NCBI RefSeq assembly: GCF_009910675.1
Contig: NZ_RSEJ01000024.1
Location: 1 to 64,000, forward strand
Length of the DNA stretch: 64,000 nt
Direction of reading: 5' to 3'
Origin: Photobacterium alginatilyticum
GTDB lineage: Bacteria > Pseudomonadota > Gammaproteobacteria > Enterobacterales > Vibrionaceae
Shown: piece by piece, positions 1 to 7,890 of the stretch
How the letters are laid out: each line of letters starts with the position of its first letter
How positions within the stretch are numbered: the stretch's first letter is position 1
Position numbers and translations under genes: made by a program
The notes under the pieces: generated by a model
What the model was told of the DNA's origin: nothing
Databases searched by the model: none
Seen by the model: the letters and a program-made list of their open reading frames with translations, nothing else

Positions 1-66
1 GTTGATCAAGGCTTGATTATACTCTTTCCAGTTATTGGTCTTGTAACGGACCTTGGTTTTACTCAT
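1..66 (-). CDS. Transposase of IS5/IS903-type element, N-terminal fragment (runs off edge)
   Basis: The minus strand from the ATG at 66 reads MSKTKVRYKTNNWKEYNQAL and continues beyond the window. The pattern N-W-x-E-Y-N-x-A-L near the N-terminus is characteristic of DDE transposases of the IS903 group of IS5, where the text is typically K-Y-x-I-T-N-W-x-E-Y-N-x-A-L. The DDE catalytic core is not visible. Its start lies just inside the terminal repeat at 131-148, as expected for a single-ORF element. Confidence 0.8.
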   Translation of the reverse strand, partial: MSKTKVRYKTNNWKEYNQALIN

Positions 67-148
67 GGCTCATATAACTAACGATGGAACATGAACGATC
101 AGATCGTCACTTTCCGAAAGAGTTCAAACTGATTTACGCAACAAAGCC
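1..148 (-). mobile_element. IS5-family (IS903-group) insertion sequence, one end only
   Basis: The end of an insertion sequence continues past the left edge of the window. Positions 131-148, read on the minus strand, give the terminal inverted repeat GGCTTTGTTGCGTAAATC, which closely matches the 18-bp ends known for the IS903 group of IS5. The transposase start codon lies 65 bases inside this end. The host reading frame breaks exactly at this repeat, so the element is inserted in the isochorismatase-like gene. IS903-type elements usually make a 9-bp target duplication, which would be the bases at 149-157 (ACTCTGTAC); the other copy is outside the window. Confidence 0.85.
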
Positions 149-713
149 ACTCTGTACATAAATTCGCAGACATACCAGCTAATACGATCTTATCAATACC
201 ACGTTTTCGTAACTGAAGAATTAAATCATTAGTCTCTGGTCCAAACACTTTGTGTGGGCTGGTGACCACAGTTTCATCATCGTTAATATAGGGCTTATAA
301 CGCTCTAACCAATCAGCCCCAGAACCTTCAAACCCTTCCGTAGTTAAAGCTCCTTTACGATCAAACATACCAATTTTGTGTATCAAAGTTTCTAACGCAC
401 CTTCATGATCCCATTCATGGTCATGAGGATAGTAATAATGAGGAGAAATAAAAACAGGTATTGACTTTGATTTAGCCGCTTTAAGCAACTTTTCAATATT
501 TTCAACAGTTTTATTTTCCTCAACACTTTTTCCTACAACTCCCCAGGTCACACCTTTTGGACTAAGAAAGTCGACCTGTGGTTCGGTGATAACCAAAGCA
601 GTATTGTCAATATTAAATTGTACGCCTGGATCAGGTAAATCCGCATAACTCACACCAGAAAAAAAGCCACAAAGTGCAGCAACTAGAATAGTTTGTTTTG
701 TCTTTATAAACAT
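149..713 (-). pseudogene. Isochorismatase-family cysteine hydrolase, truncated by IS insertion
   Basis: This is a secreted member of the isochorismatase-like hydrolase family. The start at 713 is chosen because AGGAGAGG precedes it and it opens a signal peptide (MFIKTKQTILVAALCG...SYA). The core shows the family's early Asp in TEPQVDFL and the segment GIDKIVLAGMSANLCTE, which carries the catalytic Cys region (normally followed by H and about 50 more residues). The frame is cut right after N-L-C-T-E, where the IS terminal repeat begins; the translated tail beyond it is IS sequence. The last third of the fold is lost, so the gene is probably inactive. It is divergent from an AraC-type regulator gene, a common pairing, and that gene is also broken. 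Confidence 0.85.
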
Positions 714-841
714 AACCTCTCCTATAAACGTGAATATATTGATTGCTGGCATAATTATCATGTAAAATATTCAAACATTAAATGACCAAACGTCCACACT
801 TAATGTCTAATCATCTTTAATCTAAATCTGCAAGGTGCAAC

Positions 842-1783
842 ATGGATATACTAAGCAATATTTTGCGACTGATGCGTTTACAAGGAAGTGTGTACTTTCG
901 GTCTTGTTTTAGTTCTCCATGGGGAATTCAAATCAATCAAAATCGACGAGCATCATTTCATATTGTTGTTCATGGTCAATGTATGCTACAGATTGAAGGT
1001 ATAAGAGAACCATTGTTATTATAAAGTGGAGGTATTGTCGTTTTACCACACGGTACCTCACATCAACTATTTGATACACCGGATAGCAAATGTTTACCTG
1101 GAGAGCACGTAATTGCAGCATATAGAAGTGGGGATTCTTTATTCGGTGGTGTTAATGAAAACTTTGATATTGTTTGCGGCTATTTTGAGTATGATCGATC
1201 TTGGCCGCACCCATTAATTAAATCACTGCCAAACTGCATTCATCTTCACCAAAAAGAACGAGGATAATTTAGTTGGCTCAATAATGCCTTGCACCAAATA
1301 ATAGACAAAGCAGAAGCTAAACATCCAGGCGCAGAAGCTTTAATCGACCGCTTCACTTAAGTCCTTTTTATTCAAGTATTTAGAGCCCATATGAATCTTA
1401 TGCTGGATACCAATAACTAGCTTTCTGCGTTATCTGACAAATCGGTGGCTAAAGCACTCTCTTTATTGCATACTGCACCGGAGAGAAATTGGACGATTAA
1501 ACAACTAGCTCAAGAAGTAGGATTGTCTCGTTCAGCCTTTGCCTCTCACTTTCATGAACTAGTAGGACAACCACCGATGACTTATTTGTTCATTTTGCGA
1601 ATGCAGTTGGCAAAGAGTAAAATTGAAGATACTTCTACTTCAATGTTGGATATAGCTGAGCAAATAGGCTATAAATCTGAAAGCTCGTTTAAAAAAGCTT
1701 TTAAGCGTTTCTTTAAGAAAACACCAACTTCGGTAAGAAATAAGAAAAAACTTGATAGAGATATCATCGCAAGTTGCAAATAA
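842..1783 (+). pseudogene. AraC-family transcriptional regulator with four in-frame stop codons
   Basis: Reading straight through one frame gives a normal-length AraC-type regulator of about 313 codons: an N-terminal cupin-like sensing domain (VVLPHGTSHQLFDTP, residues about 65-80) and a C-terminal double HTH (WTIKQLAQEVGLSRSAFASH; MLDIAEQIGYKSESSFKKAFK; PTSVR). The frame is interrupted by TAA at 1022-1024, TAA at 1265-1267, TAA at 1358-1360 and TAG at 1418-1420, with no frameshift. By context each can be explained by one substitution (for example TGG to TAG, GAA to TAA). The C-terminal HTH part alone (1445-1783) stays open but has no evident ribosome binding site. It is divergent from the isochorismatase-like pseudogene it presumably once controlled. 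Confidence 0.85.
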
Positions 1784-1874
1784 GGTCTATATAAAGGTAG
1801 CGTCAAATATAAGCACTACCTTTTCTAACAATAAACATAAGAGAAGTATATTCGAGAAAATTAAGTTAATTAAT

Positions 1875-2309
1875 TTATTCTTTTCTTGATTTATCCAAAG
1901 CAATATCTATTTTAAATTCAATAGCTTTTTTCGTCCCTTTGTATAGCCTACCATTATGTAACATGTACCACTCATTAGGTTTATCAGTATCATTTATCAA
2001 TTTGAAACCTCGGTAAATTTCAACCTTATGCGTTGATGTATTATAATTGTAATCATCTGATAACAGCACTGTTTTCTTGTCACACCACCAATCAATGCTT
2101 TCTTTGATAAATGCTTGTTCACCGATGACAACTTTGCTATTAATCCTTGCTTTCCAAGTATCAAACCCTCCCTCAGTACTCTCCATTAGATAACCACGGT
2201 AATGCATTCTTTTTACTACTATTTGTTGTTGACTTGAATTTGACTTTTCTAAACTTTCCTGTTTCTTTGCAAAACCAAATATTCTTACCAATCCAGTTAT
2301 TATAGACAT
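1875..2309 (-). CDS. Small DUF3319-like protein, function unknown
   Basis: The protein contains two copies of a short pattern, Y-R-G-(Y/F)...W....N......G....I...ID: one at MHYRGYLMESTEGGFDTWKA...SIDWWCD and one at EIYRGFKLINDTDKPNEWYM...IEFKIDIAL. This internal duplication and the IDWWCD segment resemble the DUF3319 family seen in Vibrio species (recognised from memory). The start at 2309 is chosen because AGAG lies about 8 bases upstream; a TTG at 2354 and an ATG at 2207, directly before the first repeat, are alternatives. No catalytic motif is visible. It stands alone on the minus strand between the AraC pseudogene and the nap operon. Confidence 0.6.
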   Translation of the reverse strand: MSIITGLVRIFGFAKKQESLEKSNSSQQQIVVKRMHYRGYLMESTEGGFDTWKARINSKVVIGEQAFIKESIDWWCDKKTVLLSDDYNYNTSTHKVEIYRGFKLINDTDKPNEWYMLHNGRLYKGTKKAIEFKIDIALDKSRKE

Positions 2310-2556
2310 ATATAGTACTCTAATCGAGTGCGCATCTAACATTAAAAATACCAAGCTAAAATCACCGCCTGAGTTTACAACACACTTTTTTATATTGTAA
2401 TAGAGTTACCACAATATTAACCATCCAATTCATATTATCACAGCATTCAAACAAGGTTATTTTCCCTTCTTTTCAAACAATCAAATGATATACACCAAAA
2501 AACATACTCGCTAGAGTCGTAAATTTAATCATTAGAACAACGTCTCGATATAAAAT

Positions 2557-2583
2557 ATTGATTTAGAGCAAAGCTAAATCAAT
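2557..2583. promoter_or_regulatory. Perfect 10-bp inverted repeat in the nap upstream region
   Basis: ATTGATTTAG (2557-2566) and CTAAATCAAT (2574-2583) are perfect inverted repeats around a 7-base spacer, about 235 bp before napD. The arms contain TTGAT/ATCAA halves like an FNR box, but the spacing is wrong for the classical TTGAT-N4-ATCAA site. It could be an operator or a hairpin in the 5' region. The gene-free stretch 2355-2817 also holds the NarP-like site and the CTGTTATAC pair listed separately; I see nothing else in it. Confidence 0.4.
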
Positions 2584-2584
2584 T

Positions 2585-2600
2585 CAACCCTAAAGGGGTA
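2585..2600. promoter_or_regulatory. Possible NarP/NarL-type 7-2-7 heptamer site
   Basis: CAACCCT-AA-AGGGGTA fits the inverted heptamer layout (TACYYMT-N2-AKRRGTA): the right heptamer matches fully and the left matches 5 of 7 against its inverse. NarP-type control of nap genes is known in gamma-proteobacteria, and the site lies upstream of napD. It is prediction only; no narP gene is in the window. Confidence 0.35.
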
Positions 2601-2634
2601 TACCATGAAATCAGACACAAATGAAGTAATATTT

Positions 2635-2669
2635 ACTGTTATACCAATTTATCACCCCAACTGTTATAC
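2635..2669. promoter_or_regulatory. Paired direct repeat ACTGTTATAC, 25-bp period (candidate MocR operator)
   Basis: ACTGTTATAC occurs at 2635-2644 and again at 2660-2669, with CAATTTAT following the first copy. The same arrangement recurs at 7003-7036 and, slightly diverged, on the opposite strand at 10610-10642 beside the mocR-type gene. MocR/PdxR-type regulators are known to bind direct repeats. The alternative is a dispersed intergenic repeat. Confidence 0.45.
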
Positions 2670-2817
2670 ATGAAAAGATATTTTCATTGTTATTATTACA
2701 TTGAGAATGTGTGAAACAAACACTTTAATAATTACATTTTAATCAAGTGTTCATTTATATGTAACTCTTTCTTTTAATCTTACCTAATCCCATAAACAAC
2801 AATAACCAGTATATATT

Positions 2818-3144
2818 ATGGAAAAACTCATGTCGTTTAAAGAAGTACATATTTCCAGCTTGGTCGTACATTGCTATCCTGAGCATCTATCAAGCATAAA
2901 ATTGCATATTGATACATTTAATGATGCCGAAATCTATGGCGATAGCCCTGAAGGTAAAATTGTTATTGTTTTGGAAACCGAGAATCAAGGTTTTATCACA
3001 GATACAATTGAAGCGATTAATAACATTCCAAATGTTTTGAGTACAGTGTTGGTTTACCATCAAATAGAAACCAACGTTGATGAAAATAAAATCAAGATAA
3101 AAAACACTAGAACAAAATATTCTCGAACCGAGGGTGAACTATGA
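2818..3144 (+). CDS. napD: NapD, chaperone for periplasmic nitrate reductase
   Basis: This cytoplasmic chaperone binds the twin-arginine signal of NapA and helps its cofactor loading before export. At 108 aa it is slightly longer than usual because of a charged tail (residues about 85-108). Family features visible: HISSLVVHCYPEHL at the start, GKIVIVLETE in the middle and NVLSTVLVYHQIE near the end. Its stop overlaps the napA start in ATGA (3141-3144), so translation is coupled. The start could also be the ATG at 2830 (MSFKEV), which has GGA closer upstream. It is the first gene of the nap operon here; no napF precedes it. Confidence 0.9.
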   Translation: MEKLMSFKEVHISSLVVHCYPEHLSSIKLHIDTFNDAEIYGDSPEGKIVIVLETENQGFITDTIEAINNIPNVLSTVLVYHQIETNVDENKIKIKNTRTKYSRTEGEL

Positions 3145-5630
3145 AAATAACAAGACGAGCGTTTGTTAAAGCAAACGCAGCAGCATCAGCCGCAGCTGTT
3201 GCAGGTATTACTCTACCAGCTTCTGCGACAAACTTAATTGCCAGCTCAGATCAAACAAAAATCACATGGGACAAAGCACCATGTCGTTTATGTGGTACAG
3301 GTTGTTCAGTTTTAGTTGGCACACAAAACGGCAAAGTTGTGGCAACTCAAGGTGATCCAGAATCGCCGGTAAACAAAGGTCTAAATTGTATCAAGGGATA
3401 TTTTCTTTCTAAGATCATGTACGGTAAAGACCGTCTAACTCAGCCACTTCTTCGAATGAAGAATGGTAAATATGATAAAGATGGTGAATTTATCCCTGTA
3501 TCTTGGGATGTGGCTTTTGACACCATGGCTGATAAGTGGAAATCAGCCATGGCTAAAAAAGGCCCCTCAAGCATAGGTATGTTTGGATCTGGGCAGTGGA
3601 CCATAATGGAAGGTTATACCGCTTCAAAACTAATGAAAGCTGGTTTTCGTTCAAACAATATTGATCCCAACGCCCGCCATTGCATGGCATCTGCTGTAGG
3701 TGCCTTTATGCGTACATTCGGCATCGACGAACCTATGGGTTGTTATGATGATTTTGAGAATGCGGATGCATTTGTGCTTTGGGGATCTAACATGGCGGAA
3801 ATGCACCCTGTGTTGTGGACTCGAGTCACAGACCGTCGATTAAGTCACCCGCATGTTAAAGTGAATGTTCTTTCAACCTACTATCACCGTTCATTCGAAC
3901 TAGCAGACCACGGTTACATTTTCGAACCACAAACGGATCTGGCAATCGCAAACTTCATAGCGAACTACATCATTGAGAACAATGCCGTTAACTGGGACTT
4001 TGTAAACAAACACACAAACTTTAAACAAGCGACAACCGATATCGGTTACGGCCTACGTGAGGATGATCCAAGACAAAAAGCAGCGGCTAACCCTAACTCA
4101 GGAAAGATGCACTCTATCTCTTTCGATGAATACAAAACATCAGTTGCTCCATATACAGTTAAAAAAGCATCAGAATTATCAGGCGTTTCTGAAGATAAGT
4201 TGATTGAGTTAGCTAAACAATATGCAGATCCGAATATAAAAGTTATGTCTTTATGGACGATGGGCATGAACCAACATACCCGTGGTGTATGGATGAACAG
4301 CCTAATTTATAATATTCACTTACTAACGGGTAAAATAGCGACTCCTGGTAATAGTCCGTTTTCTTTAACTGGTCAACCATCCGCTTGTGGTACTGCTCGT
4401 GAAGTCGGCACATTTTCGCATCGTCTGCCAGCAGACATGGTAGTTACCAACCCTAAACACCGTAAAATTACTGAAGATATCTGGAAACTTCCTGAAGGTA
4501 CGATACCATCAAAACCAGGTTTCCACGCGGTAATGCAAGACCGCATGCTTCGTGATGGTGTATTGAATTGTTACTGGTTACAATGCAGTAACAACATGCA
4601 AGCCGGACCAAACATTAATACAGAACGACTTCCTGGTTTTAGAAATCCCGAAAATTTCATTGTGGTTTCAGATCCATACCCAACAGTAACAGCACTAGCC
4701 GCCGATCTTATTCTTCCTACTGTTATGTGGATTGAAAAGGAAGGTGCGTATGGAAATGCCGAACGCAGAACTCAAGCTTGGTACCAGCAAATACCTTGGC
4801 CAGCTAACGCCAAATCAGATACCTGGCAAATGATGGAGTTCTCCAAGCGTTTCAAGATGGAAGAAGTTTGGCCAAGTGAACTCTTGGATAAAGCCCCGAA
4901 TTATCGCAACAAAACCATGTATGAAGTGCTTTATAAAAATGAGCAAATTGATAAATATCCAGAAACGGAAGCACAAGTATTGAACAACGAAGCTCACCAT
5001 TTTGGCTTCTATGTTCAAAAAGGGTTATTCGAAGAATACGCTGCATTTGGTCGCGGGCATGGGCACGACCTAGCTCCTTATGACGAATACCATAAAGTAC
5101 GTGGCTTACGCTGGCCTGTTATCGATGGAAAAGAAACACTATGGCGTTATAAAGAAGGCTCAGACCCTTATGTGAAAGAAGGAGCTGATTGGGAGTTCTA
5201 CGGCAAACCCGATGGAAAGGCGCTAATTATTTCCGCGCCATATGAAGCTCCACCTGAGGTTCCGGATTCAGAATTTGATCTTTGGTTATGCACTGGTCGT
5301 GTGTTGGAGCATTGGCATACTGCTTCTATGACTGGCCGTGTCCCTGAATTATACAAAGCCGCGCCACAAGCAGTTTGTTACATGCATCCCACAGATGCTG
5401 CTAAACGCAATATACGAAGAGGTGATGAGGTACTTATCTCGAACAAGCGCGGTGAAATTCGAATTCGGGTTGAAACTCGTGGCCGTAATCGCCCACCCCA
5501 AGGTTTAGTATTTGTACCGTTTTTTGATGCACGTATCCTAATTAACAAGCTAATCCTAGATGCTACAGATCCTCTTTCTAAGCAGACAGATTTTAAAAAA
5601 TGTCCAATTAAGATAACCAAGATCGCTTAA
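3141..5630 (+). CDS. napA: NapA, periplasmic nitrate reductase catalytic subunit
   Basis: NapA reduces nitrate to nitrite in the periplasm with a bis-MGD molybdenum centre and one [4Fe-4S] cluster. The 829-aa length matches the family. A twin-arginine signal (TRRAFVK, residues 4-10) is followed by Ala-rich sequence. The cluster ligands are C48, C51, C55 and C83 (CRLCGTGC...NCIKGYF), and the Mo-ligand Cys is C181 in NARHCMASA. Electrons should come from NapB, which follows after about 70 bp, and NapC. The frame is intact, so the catalytic subunit can be made even though napC is frameshifted. Confidence 0.97.
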   Translation: MKITRRAFVKANAAASAAAVAGITLPASATNLIASSDQTKITWDKAPCRLCGTGCSVLVGTQNGKVVATQGDPESPVNKGLNCIKGYFLSKIMYGKDRLTQPLLRMKNGKYDKDGEFIPVSWDVAFDTMADKWKSAMAKKGPSSIGMFGSGQWTIMEGYTASKLMKAGFRSNNIDPNARHCMASAVGAFMRTFGIDEPMGCYDDFENADAFVLWGSNMAEMHPVLWTRVTDRRLSHPHVKVNVLSTYYHRSFELADHGYIFEPQTDLAIANFIANYIIENNAVNWDFVNKHTNFKQATTDIGYGLREDDPRQKAAANPNSGKMHSISFDEYKTSVAPYTVKKASELSGVSEDKLIELAKQYADPNIKVMSLWTMGMNQHTRGVWMNSLIYNIHLLTGKIATPGNSPFSLTGQPSACGTAREVGTFSHRLPADMVVTNPKHRKITEDIWKLPEGTIPSKPGFHAVMQDRMLRDGVLNCYWLQCSNNMQAGPNINTERLPGFRNPENFIVVSDPYPTVTALAADLILPTVMWIEKEGAYGNAERRTQAWYQQIPWPANAKSDTWQMMEFSKRFKMEEVWPSELLDKAPNYRNKTMYEVLYKNEQIDKYPETEAQVLNNEAHHFGFYVQKGLFEEYAAFGRGHGHDLAPYDEYHKVRGLRWPVIDGKETLWRYKEGSDPYVKEGADWEFYGKPDGKALIISAPYEAPPEVPDSEFDLWLCTGRVLEHWHTASMTGRVPELYKAAPQAVCYMHPTDAAKRNIRRGDEVLISNKRGEIRIRVETRGRNRPPQGLVFVPFFDARILINKLILDATDPLSKQTDFKKCPIKITKIA

Positions 5631-5701
5631 TCTACAGCACTCTGACTGCCGATTTTCGGCAGTCAAGGACTAGTAAACAGCCATAAGGCGGAAAATGTAA
5701 G

Positions 5702-6160
5702 ATGAAACAATTATTCGTTGCACTTCTTTCAGTTTGTGCGGTTATCACTTGGAGCGCATCTGCTGAGTTAAAAAAATCAATGTATGGTGAGAATGTACAA
5801 TCTCTTCGCGGAATAACACAGCTAGAGAAAACACCTTCTACAGACGAATTAATTAAATATCCTCGTGAACAGATATTAGAAAGTAATTACGTTTATCAAC
5901 CTCCCTTAATTCCACATAAAATTCGCGGTTACGAAGTATCGCTGAATGCAAATAAATGTCTTTCTTGCCATAGCTGGAAAACTTCTAAAATCATGGGAGC
6001 AACTAAGGTAAGTGTTACTCACTATGTTAATCGTGAAGATGCAGTATTAGCAGATATGTCTCCTCGACGTTACTTCTGTCTTCAATGCCATGTGCCTCAG
6101 GCAAACACAAAGCCAGTAATCAAGAATGTTTTTGAAACTGTTGATTCACTTAAACCTTAA
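5702..6160 (+). CDS. napB: NapB, diheme cytochrome c subunit of nitrate reductase
   Basis: NapB passes electrons from NapC to NapA in the periplasm. The 152-aa protein has a cleavable signal peptide (MKQLFVALLSVCAVITWSASA) and two c-type heme motifs, CLSCH (about residue 86) and CLQCH (about residue 124). The N-terminal segment around SLRG and the YQPPLIPH stretch are typical of NapB. A hairpin-like GACTGCCGATTTTCGGCAGTC at about 5646-5666 lies between napA and napB and may adjust mRNA levels between the two genes. Confidence 0.95.
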   Translation: MKQLFVALLSVCAVITWSASAELKKSMYGENVQSLRGITQLEKTPSTDELIKYPREQILESNYVYQPPLIPHKIRGYEVSLNANKCLSCHSWKTSKIMGATKVSVTHYVNREDAVLADMSPRRYFCLQCHVPQANTKPVIKNVFETVDSLKP

Positions 6161-6180
6161 CTGAGTATATAGGCTTTATA

Positions 6181-6754
6181 TGAAATTACTTAATGCATTA
6201 TGGAAAAGACTAACGACCCCGAGTAAAGCTGCTTTAGGTATAGTTTTATTCATGGGTTTTGCAGGCGGTCTTTTATTTGGGGCGCATTTAACACCGGGCT
6301 GGAGGTAACAAACAGCGAAGAATTTTGTTCTGGATGTCACGCCCCTATTGTTAACGAAATTCAAGAAACAATCCATTATTCTAACCGTTCCGGTGTGCGT
6401 GCAATTTGTGCAGATTGTCATGTTCCTCACGAATGGACAGATAAGATTATTCGTAAGGTTCAAGCGTCAAAAGAGCTAATTGCTCACTTTATCGGAACGA
6501 TCGATACACCTGAAAAATTTGAGGCTCGACGAGCCCATCTAGCAGAGCGTGAATGGTCGCGTTTGAAGAATAATGATTCTTTAGAGTGCCGTAACTGTCA
6601 CGAATTTAATTATATGGACTTTTCAGAGCAAAGTTCTCGAAGCGCGAAGCAACATTCAACGGCCCTAGCCTCCGGTGATAAAACTTGTGTGGACTGCCAT
6701 AAAGGCATTGCTCACAAACTTCCTGATATGCATGGTGTCGAAGGCTGGCAATAA
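6181..6754 (+). pseudogene. napC: NapC, tetraheme membrane cytochrome c, with a one-base frameshift
   Basis: NapC is the membrane-anchored quinol dehydrogenase that feeds NapB and NapA. From the ATG at 6181 the text is normal NapC (LWKRLTTPSKAALGIVLFMG, the membrane anchor) up to GGLLF. The expected next residues W-G-A-F-N-T-G-L-E-V-T-N are encoded only after a shift of one base. The simplest explanation is loss of one T in the run at 6276-6278 (TTT where TTTT is expected). Downstream the frame is clean and carries four heme motifs: CSGCH, CADCH, CRNCH and CVDCH, ending MHGVEGWQ. Restored length is about 191 aa, normal for NapC. The break is either a real mutation or a homopolymer sequencing error. 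Confidence 0.85.
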
Positions 6755-6766
6755 GAGAGATAACAA

Positions 6767-6895
6767 ATGAGCACTTTTGAATCCATTTTCTGGCACATCC
6801 TCGGGTACAGTGCCATGCCAATTATCATTTTATTCGGTTACGCTGTGGTTGCAGCAGTTTCAGTATTCATTTTATCCGTAAGTAAGGATGTTTAG
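6767..6895 (+). CDS. 42-aa single-span membrane protein of the nap-linked TIGR02808 family
   Basis: The ATG at 6767 follows AGAGAGATAAC and opens a 42-codon gene ending in TAG at 6893. It begins MSTFESIFWHILGYSAMPII and is essentially one hydrophobic helix (residues about 14-38) with a short SVSKDV tail. Size, composition and place directly after napC match the short TIGR02808 family, described from Vibrio and Photobacterium next to periplasmic nitrate reductase genes (recalled from family knowledge). Its function is not known; a role in the Nap membrane complex is inference from position. It sits 12 bp after napC in the same operon and before a hairpin at 6911-6938. Confidence 0.75.
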   Translation: MSTFESIFWHILGYSAMPIIILFGYAVVAAVSVFILSVSKDV

Positions 6896-6910
6896 TTTTT
6901 TATAATTTAA

Positions 6911-6938
6911 GTCAGCTTCTTCCGTTTAAGAAGCTGAC
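6911..6938 (+). terminator. Hairpin ending the nap operon
   Basis: GTCAGCTTCTT (6911-6921) and AAGAAGCTGAC (6928-6938) form an 11-bp stem with a 6-base loop, 15 bp after the last nap-operon gene. The following bases are T-rich (CATTTCATTATT) but lack a clean U-run. Confidence 0.65.
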
Positions 6939-7002
6939 CATTTCATTATTAATGATTACACAATTGAACAGAGTGAACAATATGTAAAGTCTTCTGTTTA
7001 TT

Positions 7003-7036
7003 CTGTTATACCAATTTATATGAGTTACTGTTATAC
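7003..7036. promoter_or_regulatory. Second CTGTTATAC direct-repeat pair, 25-bp period
   Basis: CTGTTATAC at 7003-7011 and 7028-7036, with CAATTTAT after the first copy, repeats the layout seen at 2635-2669. A TATACT that could serve as a -10 box lies at 7057-7062, about 20 bp after the second repeat, which would suit an activator bound over a poor -35 region. In the 577-bp gap 6896-7472 this pair, the small transcript candidate and its terminator are the only structure I see. Confidence 0.45.
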
Positions 7037-7068
7037 CGCTCTGGTCATTTTTTTGATATACTACAGGC

Positions 7069-7165
7069 CTACTATATGAAATCAGCCCTCAATAGTAGTT
7101 TACTCTTTTTGCACATTTTCATGATTTGTTTCGGCACTAATTTCACCTTAGTGCCATTTTTTTAA
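7069..7165 (+). other. Candidate short transcript: small RNA or 29-aa hydrophobic peptide gene
   Basis: Between the -10-like TATACT (7057-7062) and a strong terminator (7133-7162) lies room for a transcript of roughly 95 nt. It also holds a 29-codon frame from ATG 7076 to TAA 7163 (MKSALNSSLLFLHIFMICFG...), mostly hydrophobic, whose end overlaps the terminator. It could be a small RNA, a membrane peptide or the remnant of a lost transporter gene. There is no clear ribosome binding site, which argues against translation. Confidence 0.3.
7133..7162 (+). terminator. Strong rho-independent terminator
   Basis: GGCACTAA (7133-7140), loop TTTCACC, TTAGTGCC (7148-7155), then A and seven Ts. It belongs to no annotated long gene on the plus strand, which is the main reason to suspect a short transcript just upstream. 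Confidence 0.75.
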
Positions 7166-7472
7166 GGACTTTTAGATTAAATATCCCCCACTATCCTAAC
7201 AAACCTCAAGCCAAATAAAAAATGTCTTATCTTAACTATTTGCAAATTGATTAATGTTGATTTAACTTTATTAATTTTGCAATTCACTCTCGCATAACCA
7301 ACGTACTCACCACAACGAGTAACGAAATTATCAAAATACGAGAAAATATAAAGAACACAATGGTGATTAATTCAGAGATGAAATATAGAAAAAACACTTA
7401 AAACAAGTTAGCCTGGCAGTCATCGATGTCAAAAACCGTTACTGCCAAATAATTCAAGCCTCCTACATAAGA

Positions 7473-7877
7473 TCAGTTAACATGTCGCTCCGAGTAACAT
7501 GAAAATATACAGGTTAACTTCTCAGCTTCAGTGTTAAACTTACTTAACTTAGGAATATTAGTTGCAGAATATAATGAGACACTTTCTGGTTTAACAACTA
7601 CAGAACAAGCAACTGGAATGTTATTTGATAACGATATGTAATCTAAAAAAACACAGTTTTGGACTGGAAAACTGAAACTATCCTTTCCAATAAGGACTGA
7701 ACATGAATTATTTGATGACGAACTGAACATCGATTTCACAATCTTCGATGTTGTTTTGTTTAATGATTTATAAACTTTACATTCAGAACTTGCCTCTATA
7801 TACAAATTCATATAATCAGCGTTTGCAATTACCATAGGAGTAAATAATAAGCATATAAAATATTTAGCAGTTTTCAT
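7473..7877 (-). CDS. Secreted or periplasmic Cys-containing protein, unknown function
   Basis: A 134-aa protein with a cleavable signal peptide (MKTAKYFICLLFTPMVIANA) and a mature part containing six cysteines (for example SSECKVY, NNSCSVL, VQNCVFL, PVACSVV, KLTCIFSC), an even number compatible with disulfides. I do not recognise the family. It starts 13 bp after the stop of the chemotaxis receptor pseudogene on the same strand, so it was probably the second gene of that transcript. A periplasmic partner of the receptor's sensing domain is possible but only inferred from position. Confidence 0.55.
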   Translation of the reverse strand: MKTAKYFICLLFTPMVIANADYMNLYIEASSECKVYKSLNKTTSKIVKSMFSSSSNNSCSVLIGKDSFSFPVQNCVFLDYISLSNNIPVACSVVVKPESVSLYSATNIPKLSKFNTEAEKLTCIFSCYSERHVN

Positions 7878-7890
7878 AATTATTTTTCAC

